From contig CP102272.1 of NCBI GenBank assembly GCA_025149125.1, positions 5,952,001-6,016,000 of the forward strand: a stretch of DNA of 64,000 nt. Direction: 5' to 3'. Below, in pieces: positions 51,752 through 60,895 of this stretch. The notes under the pieces were generated by a model. It saw nothing but the letters and a program-made list of their open reading frames with translations, ran no database searches and was not told the DNA's origin. The DNA is from [Clostridium] asparagiforme DSM 15981 (GTDB lineage: Bacteria > Bacillota > Clostridia > Lachnospirales > Lachnospiraceae). Position 1 is the first letter of the stretch. Every line of letters starts with the position of its first letter. A program made the position numbers and the translations under genes.

Positions 51752-52063
51752 TTACTTTACATAGTCGCTCATCCACACCTGCATGGAATCCATACCGATC
51801 TTCAGCACCACAATCAGAACAAAAATCAACACGAAACCGATAATCGCATTTTTCAGGCTGTTCTTCGCCTTTTCCCTGTCCTGGGGTTCCTCAGCCTTGG
51901 CCAGCTTGGCGCCCAGAAAGATACAGTAGATCGCGCCCAGGGCTCCGACAATCGCCAGGGCGGGCGTCACCGCCAGATTGAGCAGCTTCACAATCGGTTC
52001 CGCCACCTTTTCAAAGGGGTTCTCGTCAAGAAGCATCGCCATCATTAAATTCGGTATATACAT
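51752..52063 (-). CDS. VirB2/TrbC-like small membrane protein
   Basis: A 103-residue protein with two hydrophobic helices (LLNLAVTPALAIVGALGAIYC at about 27-48 and IIGFVLIFVLIVVLKIGM at about 73-90) joined by a charged loop (KLAKAEEPQDREKAKNS). Size and topology are those of pilin-like VirB2/TrbC proteins and of the small membrane proteins in Gram-positive conjugation loci. It has no obvious cleavable signal peptide. AAAGGAGGG lies before the ATG. It would form the membrane/pilus-like core of the machine. Confidence 0.7.
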   Translation of the reverse strand: MYIPNLMMAMLLDENPFEKVAEPIVKLLNLAVTPALAIVGALGAIYCIFLGAKLAKAEEPQDREKAKNSLKNAIIGFVLIFVLIVVLKIGMDSMQVWMSDYVK

Positions 52064-52094
52064 GTTATACCCTCCTTTTATTTTTTAATTATTA

Positions 52095-53174
52095 TTATAA
52101 AAACCTTGGGTGCCTGCGCTGGTAAATCAGCCACGCAGCCGCTCCGGCTAACGCCAAACAGGTTATCATAATCGTCCCCGGTCCCGGCATACGGAACCGG
52201 TCCGCCATTTTTATGGCGTAATATCGTTCATTTCCCGCGCTGTCCGTTAAACGGTACTGATAATTTCCCCCGATCTCGAGGGTGCTAAGGACCATAGACA
52301 CGGGCTTTCCGTTATAGTACATTTCCACGGCCGCCGCCGGATCGTCCACCGCTACGTGAACCGTACGGTTCATGGCGTACCGGTCCGGCGCCGGGTCGAA
52401 GGACAGGAGCGGGGCTTTTGTATCGCGGACAAACGCTGTCTCAAAGGTCATCCCATCCAGCTTCTCGTGGACAAACCGGACCCGGTAGGCGCCGTCCCTG
52501 CTGAGAAAATGCCATCTGGGATTTTCCGGTTTAAGAGCTGTCTGATCCCGTTCCAGCCGGTCGATGTAAAATCCCTCCGGCGCGGTCAGAAGGCTGACCT
52601 GGGACGACACCTCCGGAATAATGGAAAAATAAAAATCGATCTCGTACAGGCTGCTGTCTCCATTTTGGCCGCCGCCCGGCAAAACCAGCAGGTTGATCCG
52701 GTAATTCCCCGGCTGGCCGTATACGCCGTCCTCCGCAGGGGTGATTTTCATCCCGCTCCGGTATACGGTGGTGCGGGCGTTCTTCATGGGCAGGAACGTT
52801 ACGGGACGGGTGGTGAGCATTCCGTTGGGAATACTGGATGAAAAATATTCTTCATTGGGGAGGGTGTAGTACACCATTGACTCGCCTTCATCCCATCTGA
52901 TCTTAGGAACCGGATGAATGATACTCTGCATCTGGGCCATCTGATCCATCAGCTCTGCGCTCACCTCGGGCAGAATGTCCATATCCCCGGTATCCTCCCC
53001 CGCGCCCATCCGCTCTCTCAGCTCCCGCTCCAGTTCCCCGGCGTCAAATCCCTCCGGCGCGGTCTCCCAGGACGCGGTGTCCGGCAGGGCCGTCTCCGGG
53101 TAACCGTAAGCGCTGACGGGCAGGGCTGCGGCGATCAGTACAGCGGACAGTACACACAGCAGACATTTCTTCAT
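52095..53174 (-). CDS. Exported Ig-like protein with C-terminal membrane anchor (paralogue 1)
   Basis: A 359-residue protein with a signal peptide (KKCLLCVLSAVLIAAALPVSA), an acidic helical stretch (about 40-85), two or three beta-sandwich domains (about 85-320; for example GQPGNYRINLLVLPGG, VRDTKAPLLSFDPAPDRYAM) and a C-terminal helix (TIMITCLALAGAAAWLIY) with a basic tail. It has the same plan as the product at 60896-62464. I use the start at 53174, eight bases after the upstream stop; an in-frame ATG at 53198 lies inside that gene. It probably extends from the membrane as part of the secretion apparatus. Confidence 0.7.
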   Translation of the reverse strand: MKKCLLCVLSAVLIAAALPVSAYGYPETALPDTASWETAPEGFDAGELERELRERMGAGEDTGDMDILPEVSAELMDQMAQMQSIIHPVPKIRWDEGESMVYYTLPNEEYFSSSIPNGMLTTRPVTFLPMKNARTTVYRSGMKITPAEDGVYGQPGNYRINLLVLPGGGQNGDSSLYEIDFYFSIIPEVSSQVSLLTAPEGFYIDRLERDQTALKPENPRWHFLSRDGAYRVRFVHEKLDGMTFETAFVRDTKAPLLSFDPAPDRYAMNRTVHVAVDDPAAAVEMYYNGKPVSMVLSTLEIGGNYQYRLTDSAGNERYYAIKMADRFRMPGPGTIMITCLALAGAAAWLIYQRRHPRFL

Positions 53175-53181
53175 ATCCTCA

Positions 53182-53517
53182 TCACCTGCCCTTTGCATTG
53201 TTGGATCTGAGCACCGGCGCCCTTGGCCGCTCCGGCGCGTCCCGGCTCCTCTCCGAAGCCTTCAGGGCGCTTTTTTCCATATCCCGCTGCCTGGGCCCGA
53301 CGGCCTCCCTGCGGGCCGACTTTGAAGCCGCCGCCTCCTCCCGCTCCAGCTGCTCCAGAGTGACCGGCCTGCGAAGCTCCGCCCCCGCGTGGAGGCCTTT
53401 CTGCGCTCCCGCGTAATCATGCAGGCGGCCCGCCTCGAAATCCGCTTTCTGCTTTCTCAAATCTTTCAGCTCCATCTCCCAAAGGACTCTGTTTTTCGGG
53501 CTGTCAAAATATGCCAT
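53182..53517 (-). CDS. Small hydrophilic protein of the T4SS-like cluster
   Basis: A 111-residue charged protein without membrane segments. The N-terminus MAYFDSPKNRVLWEMELKDL is followed by lysine, arginine and glutamate-rich helix-like sequence (LRKQKADFEAGRLHDYAGAQ and onward) and a disordered basic tail. The start at 53517 has GGAGG five bases upstream; an ATG at 53532 overlaps the upstream stop. I do not know its function. Small charged proteins of this kind are common in Gram-positive conjugation modules. Confidence 0.6.
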   Translation of the reverse strand: MAYFDSPKNRVLWEMELKDLRKQKADFEAGRLHDYAGAQKGLHAGAELRRPVTLEQLEREEAAASKSARREAVGPRQRDMEKSALKASERSRDAPERPRAPVLRSNNAKGR

Positions 53518-53528
53518 ATTCTCCTCCA

Positions 53529-54239
53529 TCAATCCTTCAGCTTTTCCGTCAACAGCCGATTCAGCTCGCTCAGCATGCGGTACTGCTCCTCCCCGGCGTA
53601 AAACGCATAGGACTCCCGCTGGATCCCGGAAAAATCCCGGACCGCAAGCCCGCCCCGGCTCAGCAGCTTTCTGGCCTCCGCCTCGCCGCAGATGTAACCG
53701 GCAATTTTGCCCTCTCCAATGGAAGCCTCCGCCAAATCCGCATTGTCAACGTCCTCTATTGTCAGACCTGTCACGGAATAGAGCTGGTTCTTCACCCTCT
53801 GCCCCACCCCGGGATCAAAGCCTACCTTCGAGTTGGCCAGCTCCCCCGGGAAACTTACTCCGCCGCTCACTGTCGCAATATACACCGGACGGCAGCCGTA
53901 GGTAATCGAGTACCCCGTGTTTCCACTTTCTTCCAGAATCACCGCGCCTGCTGCAATATCCGCCCGCCCCTCGGCCACGGCCTGAACCCCCTGGCCCTCC
54001 TCCATGTATTCGTAGAGAACCTCCACGCCCAGCCTGCTGCCCAAAGACTCGATCACCTCCCGCTCCAGGCTTTCCGCCCAAGCGCGGGACATGTCCCCCT
54101 CGCTTTCTCCTGAAAGAGCCACCACAAGCTTTCCTTTTTTCTCCACAAGTTCAAGCGTATCCGGCTTCTTTCCGCCGCAGCCCCACAGGCAGAGGCAAAG
54201 GACCGCCAGACAAACGGCAAATACATGACTCTTCTTCAT
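53529..54239 (-). CDS. Orphan solute-binding-fold lipoprotein (SBP family 3) in the T4SS-like cluster
   Basis: A 236-residue lipoprotein with signal peptide ending LCLWGC. The mature part looks like an amino-acid-type periplasmic binding protein: GKLVVALSGE at the start, VAEGRADIAAGAVILEESGN, then a second lobe VGFDPGVGQRVKNQLY. The family also forms the N-terminal half of the lytic transglycosylase MltF, but no transglycosylase domain is present here. No permease or ATPase for an importer is nearby. Between VirB4 and a small charged protein it most likely works as a ligand sensor or structural part of the machine, rather than in uptake. Confidence 0.7.
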   Translation of the reverse strand: MKKSHVFAVCLAVLCLCLWGCGGKKPDTLELVEKKGKLVVALSGESEGDMSRAWAESLEREVIESLGSRLGVEVLYEYMEEGQGVQAVAEGRADIAAGAVILEESGNTGYSITYGCRPVYIATVSGGVSFPGELANSKVGFDPGVGQRVKNQLYSVTGLTIEDVDNADLAEASIGEGKIAGYICGEAEARKLLSRGGLAVRDFSGIQRESYAFYAGEEQYRMLSELNRLLTEKLKD

Positions 54240-54251
54240 CCCCGCCTCCCG

Positions 54252-56945
54252 TCACATGGTAAAAAGCTGTTCAATATCCCGGGGCGCCTCGATATCGATG
54301 CAGCTGCGCTCCGAAGGCGAGGTAACCACAAAGGCACGCCCTCTGCCGTTGTTCACAATTTCCTCCTGCTCGCTCTCGTTGATGGCCCCGGCCTTCTCGT
54401 ACAGCTTGCACAGATCGTGCATGTCGTTGGGAGAGAGCGGGAAAATAAACGAATACTGGCAGGCGTTGATGATGGCCGTGGATTTTCTGGCCAACTCCTC
54501 GGTTCCCACAAAGTCCTTTACATTCTGCGTGATGATAATCTGCATACCATTGTATTTGCGGATTCGCTTTGCCATCTGATACATAAAATCCAGGGCGATG
54601 GGATACTTGCTGTCGATAAACACGTGGGCCTCGTCAATTACAATCACAATCTTCCTGGATGCCCCGAACCGCAGGTTGTAGTCCCGGTTCTTGATAATCT
54701 CATTGTCCAGCCATTTCAGCACCAGCAGCATCTGCGCGTTGGCCACCGTGTTATTTTTGTTCGCCAGCAGCGACTGGAAGTTGAACACAATAAAGTTCTC
54801 CTGGGTGCTGATGGAAGCCGCTCCGTTCCAGAGTCCGGCGTTTCTGCCGCCTGTGGCGAATTTGGAAATGTAGTTCAGCAGCACGGTCAGATTGGTCTTG
54901 CTGTACGTTCCTGTGGACATCTGAAAATCGTTGAGGATCTTTTCGTACAGATCGTCAAAGGTGGGGTAGTCCTCCGGCCCCAGCCTGCCAAGGTCCGTCT
55001 CACTGTCAATTCCCTTGGACTCATACATGCGGATGGTAATATTGTTCAGATACTCCAGGGCATCCGGCTCGATACCGGTTAAAATCTGGCGGTAAAACTC
55101 TTCCAAAAACTGCATGTGCATGTTGAAGCTTACCTTGGCCGCATCGTCCCCGCCGTCCTCCTCATCGTCGTCGGACAGTCCGGTTATGATGTGGAACGGG
55201 TTCAGCCTTCCCTCGGTGGCGCTCCCCACGTCGATGACCTTGCCCTTTAGGTTCTTGGCCAGCCCGGTGTATTCGTTCTCCGGGTCCAGGATGAATATCT
55301 TGCTGTTCTCCGCCGCCAGGTTGGCGAGCATCATCTTTGTGGCGTAAGATTTTCCGGAACCGGATTTTCCGATCACTACCATATTGCTGTTGACCCGCTC
55401 CCGGTCCCGCACGAAAAAATCCACAAACACGGGCTTCCCGGCGTTTTTTCCAAGACAGATTCCTTTGGCGTCCATCATCAGCTTGTAAACATAGGGAAAG
55501 GCCGCTGCGACGGACCCGCTCTGGATTCCCCTCCCTTCCCGCCGGAACGCGTCGAAGGCGGAGATATGGGAGGAGGCGTAGGCCTCAAACTGTTGCAAAA
55601 ACAGGTCCGTGGACTTGAATCCCCATTCCGAAAGCTCACGGCGTATCTGGCGTTTTATCCCCTGCCCCTGCTTTTTCGTCTGATATTCCGGGTGAAGGCG
55701 GGCTTCGGACAACTCGTAGTCGTAGGCCGTAATGTAGATGTTCACGTCCATCAGCATCTCGTTGTCCCCCTGGAGCAGGGACAGCACTTCCGCCAGCGTC
55801 TCAATGTGGTTGTTCAGCTCCATCAGCTTACTGGTCTTGCCGGTGGAATTGCCCTGCTCCCTCAGCTCGTCGATGGCCCGGTCAATCTGCCGGATTCCCT
55901 TATACCGGTCGATGGGCTTCATTTTCAGCACCACCCTGGTATCCGGCCGGTTAAACAGCCCGTGCCCCCAGGCGTTTTCCACCAGAATCGGGTAATCCGT
56001 AATGCGGATATTGTGGGTGATTATCTCATCGTAGCTCACCGTCCTGGAGGTGATCTGGATGCGTTCCGGCAGAATCCAGTCCATATACTGGTCCGGGCTC
56101 AGATTCCAGGCCTCCCGCTCGTCAAAAATCACGGAGTAGTTATATTTCAGGAAAATCGCCAGCTCCTGCTCCCTGAGCACATGACAGTCCATGCCATGGG
56201 TTCCCATTGCGGCCAGCATATCCTCCGCCTGATTCTCCAGGTGGCTTCTATCTTTTCCAAAAAACACCAGATAGTGGTGCGGCAGATAGACTGTTTCCTT
56301 TTCGTTGAAGAGTTCCAGCTGTTTGATCCGGTCCTGTATGATCCCGATCCGCACCGTCAGCTCCTCCTCGGACAGCATCCCGCGGATATACGCCGCTTTC
56401 AAATCGTCCTTTTTCTTGTTCTCTGTTTGAATAAAGCTGTCGTAAAGCATGGGGCGGTCTATCTTGACCATGGCCGCGGTCTCCGACTCCGTCACAGTCC
56501 GCAAAATGGAACCGTAAACCTGGTCAATCAGCTGATTCTGCCGCGACTCTGTCATAAAACGGAACTCGATGGACGGAATCTCCACCACCAGCCCGCTGTA
56601 CGCATCCCCATACTCGATAAAGGTTCCCGAAATTCCGGTAAAGGGCGTGATGCCCTGAACCGGGATTTCCCCCTTTTTCTCCGGATTCTTCCGGAATGTT
56701 TTATAGCTCATGGCATATTTGATGCCATAGTACACGGTCTTGTACGCCTTTTCGTTTTCCACCGGAATGATGGAGGCAGCAAACAATATGAACATGATCA
56801 GCGCCGCCCCCCAGCGGAAGGGGAGATTGGATAGCAGCATAAGCAGGGTCAGCGTCACGCCCACGCAGGCAATTATAATATCCGGCAGCTCGATCCCTTT
56901 AAAGAACTCCATGGACACCCTGGTTTTTTTCGGTATTATCCTCAT
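54252..56945 (-). CDS. VirB4-like conjugation/secretion ATPase with N-terminal membrane region
   Basis: An 897-residue ATPase. The first 60 residues carry two hydrophobic segments (IIIACVGVTLTLLMLL, AALIMFILFAASII), a PrgI/VirB3-like membrane anchor fused to the ATPase as in many Firmicutes. Walker A is GKSGSGKS (about 526-533) and Walker B is IVIVIDEAH (about 766-774), followed by the Gln/Asn sensor region IIITQNVKDF. It powers pilus or channel assembly at the inner membrane face. Its ATG overlaps the stop of the upstream VirB6-like gene (56942-56945). Confidence 0.9.
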   Translation of the reverse strand: MRIIPKKTRVSMEFFKGIELPDIIIACVGVTLTLLMLLSNLPFRWGAALIMFILFAASIIPVENEKAYKTVYYGIKYAMSYKTFRKNPEKKGEIPVQGITPFTGISGTFIEYGDAYSGLVVEIPSIEFRFMTESRQNQLIDQVYGSILRTVTESETAAMVKIDRPMLYDSFIQTENKKKDDLKAAYIRGMLSEEELTVRIGIIQDRIKQLELFNEKETVYLPHHYLVFFGKDRSHLENQAEDMLAAMGTHGMDCHVLREQELAIFLKYNYSVIFDEREAWNLSPDQYMDWILPERIQITSRTVSYDEIITHNIRITDYPILVENAWGHGLFNRPDTRVVLKMKPIDRYKGIRQIDRAIDELREQGNSTGKTSKLMELNNHIETLAEVLSLLQGDNEMLMDVNIYITAYDYELSEARLHPEYQTKKQGQGIKRQIRRELSEWGFKSTDLFLQQFEAYASSHISAFDAFRREGRGIQSGSVAAAFPYVYKLMMDAKGICLGKNAGKPVFVDFFVRDRERVNSNMVVIGKSGSGKSYATKMMLANLAAENSKIFILDPENEYTGLAKNLKGKVIDVGSATEGRLNPFHIITGLSDDDEEDGGDDAAKVSFNMHMQFLEEFYRQILTGIEPDALEYLNNITIRMYESKGIDSETDLGRLGPEDYPTFDDLYEKILNDFQMSTGTYSKTNLTVLLNYISKFATGGRNAGLWNGAASISTQENFIVFNFQSLLANKNNTVANAQMLLVLKWLDNEIIKNRDYNLRFGASRKIVIVIDEAHVFIDSKYPIALDFMYQMAKRIRKYNGMQIIITQNVKDFVGTEELARKSTAIINACQYSFIFPLSPNDMHDLCKLYEKAGAINESEQEEIVNNGRGRAFVVTSPSERSCIDIEAPRDIEQLFTM

Positions 56946-59179
56946 GTCTTATCCCCTTTGCTCTGTGATGACCGTTTTCCGCCGGAAGACGGGCCGATGG
57001 AAAGGCCGCCGTCCTCTGTCAGATAACGCGAATCGTTCAGCCTGCAGCGGAACTGGTTCTCATAAAACTCTCTCTGCTTGCTCGAGCACTGGACGGTACC
57101 GCCTGTGGCCTCGGCACGGGAGCGAATATAACTGTAGACGTACTCTTCCCTGGCGCGGCTTCCCTTGCTTTTTAAAACCTGATCCCGGTTATCCACAAAT
57201 TGTTTAAGGCTTTCATGCTGCGACGCGCTGCCCTCTCCGGAAACTCCTAAATCTTTGAGCGTTGGGCTCTTCATCCTTCCAAACCGCAGATCCTCCACAG
57301 TCCGGTCGGCGCTCTTTGCAAACCGCTCCGCTCCGCGTACCACACGGCTCTCCCGGATCTGGTGCTGGGCGCTGGTTTTCAGATAAGCGGTAGAATCTTG
57401 GATATTCCTTCCGTACTTTTCCATCTTGGTCACAAGACGACTTCCCCGAACCTGGCGGGCCTGATCCGACGCCCAGTTTTTGGCCTTCTGTTCTTTGTCG
57501 AACGTCCAGTCCTTGACCTTCTTCTGCTGGAGCTTTCCCCAGTCCGCCGCCCGGTGTCTCTGCTGGTTGGTCCAGGCCGCGGCCTTTTTCACCTTCTGCC
57601 CCTGCTTCGCCCCCCAGTTCACAGCGCTGCTGATCTTTTTATTCTCCATCATACGCTGGCCGGAATGCTTGGCAATGGCCTTCATCTCAAGCTTGCCCTT
57701 GCGCAGCTTATTTTTGGCGGAGCTGCCCGCAGACTTGGCCTTCTGATATCCCTTGGCCCCCGAACGGCCCGCCGCGCTTCCCATCTTGCCGGCGATCTGT
57801 TTGGACGTCAGGCCCATTTTTCCGGTGGCCTGCCCGGCTGCGCTCCTTACTCCGTTTATAACAGGACTGGCCGCCATCATCATCATACCCATAGCGCCTC
57901 TCATCGCCTCCTGTTCCTGACGGCCCGCAGCCTCATTTACCAGGCTGGTCAGAAGGTTTCCGGATTTGGACACAGCCCACGCTCCGCCCAGGGCCACCAG
58001 ACCGTACATCAGAAATGTACTCTCCCGCCCCATGTCGCTGAACTGGATTCCCCCTCTCATAAACAGCGGGAGCACCAGCAGGTAAACCTTCATCACCACG
58101 ACGGAGCCATATCCGGTGAACAGCTTACCCATGAACAGGCCGAACCACTGCTTAAATTTCTCACCGTCGTCCAGAGGCATCATCGCCACAAAATAGGGCG
58201 ACACCATATAGAGCAGCAGAATCTCAAACAGCCTGCGTATAAAGGTAAACAGGCACATGAGCATAATAATGATCAGCGCGATCCCGATGAGCCAATATGT
58301 AAAATCAAACCCGCCGAAATTGAAATGCACGGCCACCTTCAGCGTGTTTTTATAATTGTCAAATGGGTCGTTGATGTAGAACTTATCCCTGGGAAACGCC
58401 AGCAAATCAAAATCTTCGTTGGTATAGTCCACATACTTAAATCCAAAGCCGTCATCCGTCTGCTTAAACTCGGTATGAGACAGATTATAGTCCTGCTTCC
58501 ACGCCGCGTTGACGGAACTCAGCACAAACAGCGTGCTGCCCATGGTGCTCCGCTCCCCGTTGCTCCCCAGGCTTACGGCGTTGTCCAGGGTGGTCAGCAC
58601 CGCTGTGGAGACCTGTATCATGCAGAGCACCATAAAGGGGATCAAAAACGCTCCCACAACCGACTTCATCAACTGGGACAAAACATGGCTCACCGGCCTC
58701 TTATTTTCAAAGTCCAGGTCAAAGGCGGACTTGGCCACCCCGTATATGGTCAGCACCACCGCGATACACACTCCCGAAAACGTGATAATCCAGAAGGCGT
58801 TGCGCACCGCATCCATGTTGAACAGAACCTCCAGAAGGCTTCCCTGTATGACCTCCCCGCCTCCGGGACCGTTTGGGTAGTAGGTCACAGGCTCCAGACC
58901 GATAAAAATACCGAACGCCTTTTCCAGGTAATCAACAACGGACAGAATAAATTTCAGTATCTCGTAGTACAGCGCTCCGTATAGAAAAAACATGATCTTC
59001 GTATACCAGTCCCACGCCACCTGCAGAATCGGCAGCACCACCGGTCCCAGAACATACTGGAATATGTATCCCAGACCCGCGCTGATGAGACTGGAGACGA
59101 AACTGAACACAGGAGTGAATATATGGTCCATCACCTGCCCAAAAACCCAGTCAAATATTCCCAGGTAACACATTTCCAT
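56942..59179 (-). CDS. VirB6/TrbL-like channel protein with long charged C-terminal tail (paralogue 1)
   Basis: A 745-residue protein. The first about 450 residues contain six to eight hydrophobic helices (for example FWIITFSGVCIAVVLTIYGV, VVGAFLIPFMVLCMIQVS, YWLIGIALIIIMLMCLFTFI). The rest is a long, very basic cytoplasmic region full of Lys, Ala and Arg (KSAGSSAKNKLRKGKLEM and onwards), which may bind nucleic acid or the coupling protein. AAAGGAGG precedes the start by an ideal distance. It shares the segment DFENKRPVSHVL with the next gene upstream (LENKNPISHVLK), so the two arose by duplication. Confidence 0.82.
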   Translation of the reverse strand: MEMCYLGIFDWVFGQVMDHIFTPVFSFVSSLISAGLGYIFQYVLGPVVLPILQVAWDWYTKIMFFLYGALYYEILKFILSVVDYLEKAFGIFIGLEPVTYYPNGPGGGEVIQGSLLEVLFNMDAVRNAFWIITFSGVCIAVVLTIYGVAKSAFDLDFENKRPVSHVLSQLMKSVVGAFLIPFMVLCMIQVSTAVLTTLDNAVSLGSNGERSTMGSTLFVLSSVNAAWKQDYNLSHTEFKQTDDGFGFKYVDYTNEDFDLLAFPRDKFYINDPFDNYKNTLKVAVHFNFGGFDFTYWLIGIALIIIMLMCLFTFIRRLFEILLLYMVSPYFVAMMPLDDGEKFKQWFGLFMGKLFTGYGSVVVMKVYLLVLPLFMRGGIQFSDMGRESTFLMYGLVALGGAWAVSKSGNLLTSLVNEAAGRQEQEAMRGAMGMMMMAASPVINGVRSAAGQATGKMGLTSKQIAGKMGSAAGRSGAKGYQKAKSAGSSAKNKLRKGKLEMKAIAKHSGQRMMENKKISSAVNWGAKQGQKVKKAAAWTNQQRHRAADWGKLQQKKVKDWTFDKEQKAKNWASDQARQVRGSRLVTKMEKYGRNIQDSTAYLKTSAQHQIRESRVVRGAERFAKSADRTVEDLRFGRMKSPTLKDLGVSGEGSASQHESLKQFVDNRDQVLKSKGSRAREEYVYSYIRSRAEATGGTVQCSSKQREFYENQFRCRLNDSRYLTEDGGLSIGPSSGGKRSSQSKGDKT

Positions 59180-59197
59180 ATGGCTTCACCTCCTTTG

Positions 59198-60883
59198 TCA
59201 TCCATCGTTTTCCGATCCCTGCGTTACCTTTTGGGCCGCGCCGCTGACCGCCTGACCAGTCTTCTGTCCGGCGGATTTCAGGGCTTTCTTCGCTCCGCCC
59301 GATACCGCTTTCCCGGCCGACTTGGCCACCGCCTTCCCGGCCGACTGAGCCACCGCCTTCCCGGCTGTCTGGGCCGCTGCCTTGGCGCCCACCATAGCCG
59401 CGCTTCCCGCACCGGCCGTGGCAGCTCCCGCCGCCACCGTAGCGCCCGTTTCCACCGCCTGTTTCGCCATCTGGGCCGCCTTCATACTGACCGCCATAGC
59501 CAGCATCACCGATTCCTTAGAATCCTGGGCGGCCTGTGGATTCAACAGCTCCAGCACCATGGTCTGGCTTTTGTAAATCGCCAGAACGCCCCCCATCATA
59601 AACAGCAGCTTCAGCAGCGAATCGATCAGCGACTCTTCCAGGCTGGGGGAATCGACGTCATAATCCAGGCCCAGAGAGTACATGATATCATTCATAGAGG
59701 AATTGCTTCCCATCCCCGCAAGCCCGCTTTTGGACATCGCTTCATCGATGCTATTCCCGCTCCCCCCGCTTGACGCCGTCCCCGAACCAATCGACGCTCC
59801 CGCCTCAGTAACCGGTCCGGTCGTCAGGTTTTGATAGACCATCGAGGCGCCCAGATTCAGCTTGCTGCTGAAAATGATCGGAAGCAGCAGCAGAAAAATT
59901 TTCAGTGAAAATATCACACCGAAGCCGGACAGGAACTTTGCCACAAACATTTCGCGCCATCGCTTGAACATGGCCCCGTCGTCGGCAGGAATGGTCGCGA
60001 CGAAAAACGGAGACACAATATACAGCATGAGCAGCTCCAAAAGCCGCCGGATGAACTGGATTACCAGGCCCACAAACATGATAATCATGAAGATAACCGC
60101 CACATATCCCATGATATAGTCAAACTTGGCCGGCGTAAAATCCATACCGGAGTCCAGCAGATTTTTGTAGTCCTTTTTCCCGGACAGGTACTCCTTACGC
60201 AGGTCGTCTTCCATATCCGGTTCCAGGTAATTGTCCTCAAACTCTCCCAATCTGGTCAGGAAGCTTCCCAGATTATTGGGATCCTTCCGCCCCGCCCGCA
60301 GGCTGGATATAAGAAACACATAGGTTCCCGTGCTGGGCGTTTTTTCGAACCCCTTCTGGTTCATCACTGCGTCCTGTACCTGAGTCGTCACGGCTGTGGA
60401 GATCTGCAGCAGAAATATACAGAAAAACGGCACCGTCAGAAATGTCACCGCCGCCTTCATGGCGCTTTTCAGCACATGGGAGATGGGGTTTTTATTTTCC
60501 AGGGTCATGGAGGAGATGGATCTGGCAACCGAAACGATGGTAAAGAGCAGGCAGAGACACACCGCAACAAACGTCACCATCAGAAACGCCCGGCTGACCA
60601 CGTCCAGCTGGAACATCATCTCCATCAGCGTCATGGGCCGGTTGTCCACGATCACCTTCTCTATCCCAACGAACACGTTGATCATGCCCTCGAGCCCATC
60701 CAGTATGCCGCATAAGCCCACTAAAATCAGATAGGCAAGGTAGGAAAACTGCTGCGCCAGAGAGGCGATCACAACTTCCCCGAACACCGCCAGGATGTCT
60801 GTGAGAACCGGAGCGAACACTTTATTAAACAGAACGTTCAAAACCAAGTAAAAGCTATCCAGTATACCGCCGGCAATCTCCAT
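59198..60883 (-). CDS. VirB6/TrbL-like channel protein (paralogue 2)
   Basis: A 561-residue membrane protein with a first half of six or seven helices (SYLAYLILVGLCGILDGL, AFLMVTFVAVCLCLLFTI, YIMGYVAVIFMIIMFVGLVI) and a Ser/Gly-rich loop. The C-terminal 110 residues are a repetitive Ala/Lys/Gly tail (KAAAQTAGKAVAQSAGKAVA type), probably helical and cytoplasmic. It is a paralogue of the 56942 gene product: SHVL motif, RRLLELLMLYIVSPFFVATI versus RRLFEILLLYMVSPYFVAMM. The two may build a heteromeric core. It lies 18 bases upstream of its paralogue. Confidence 0.82.
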   Translation of the reverse strand: MEIAGGILDSFYLVLNVLFNKVFAPVLTDILAVFGEVVIASLAQQFSYLAYLILVGLCGILDGLEGMINVFVGIEKVIVDNRPMTLMEMMFQLDVVSRAFLMVTFVAVCLCLLFTIVSVARSISSMTLENKNPISHVLKSAMKAAVTFLTVPFFCIFLLQISTAVTTQVQDAVMNQKGFEKTPSTGTYVFLISSLRAGRKDPNNLGSFLTRLGEFEDNYLEPDMEDDLRKEYLSGKKDYKNLLDSGMDFTPAKFDYIMGYVAVIFMIIMFVGLVIQFIRRLLELLMLYIVSPFFVATIPADDGAMFKRWREMFVAKFLSGFGVIFSLKIFLLLLPIIFSSKLNLGASMVYQNLTTGPVTEAGASIGSGTASSGGSGNSIDEAMSKSGLAGMGSNSSMNDIMYSLGLDYDVDSPSLEESLIDSLLKLLFMMGGVLAIYKSQTMVLELLNPQAAQDSKESVMLAMAVSMKAAQMAKQAVETGATVAAGAATAGAGSAAMVGAKAAAQTAGKAVAQSAGKAVAKSAGKAVSGGAKKALKSAGQKTGQAVSGAAQKVTQGSENDG

Positions 60884-60895
60884 AGAAACAACTCC

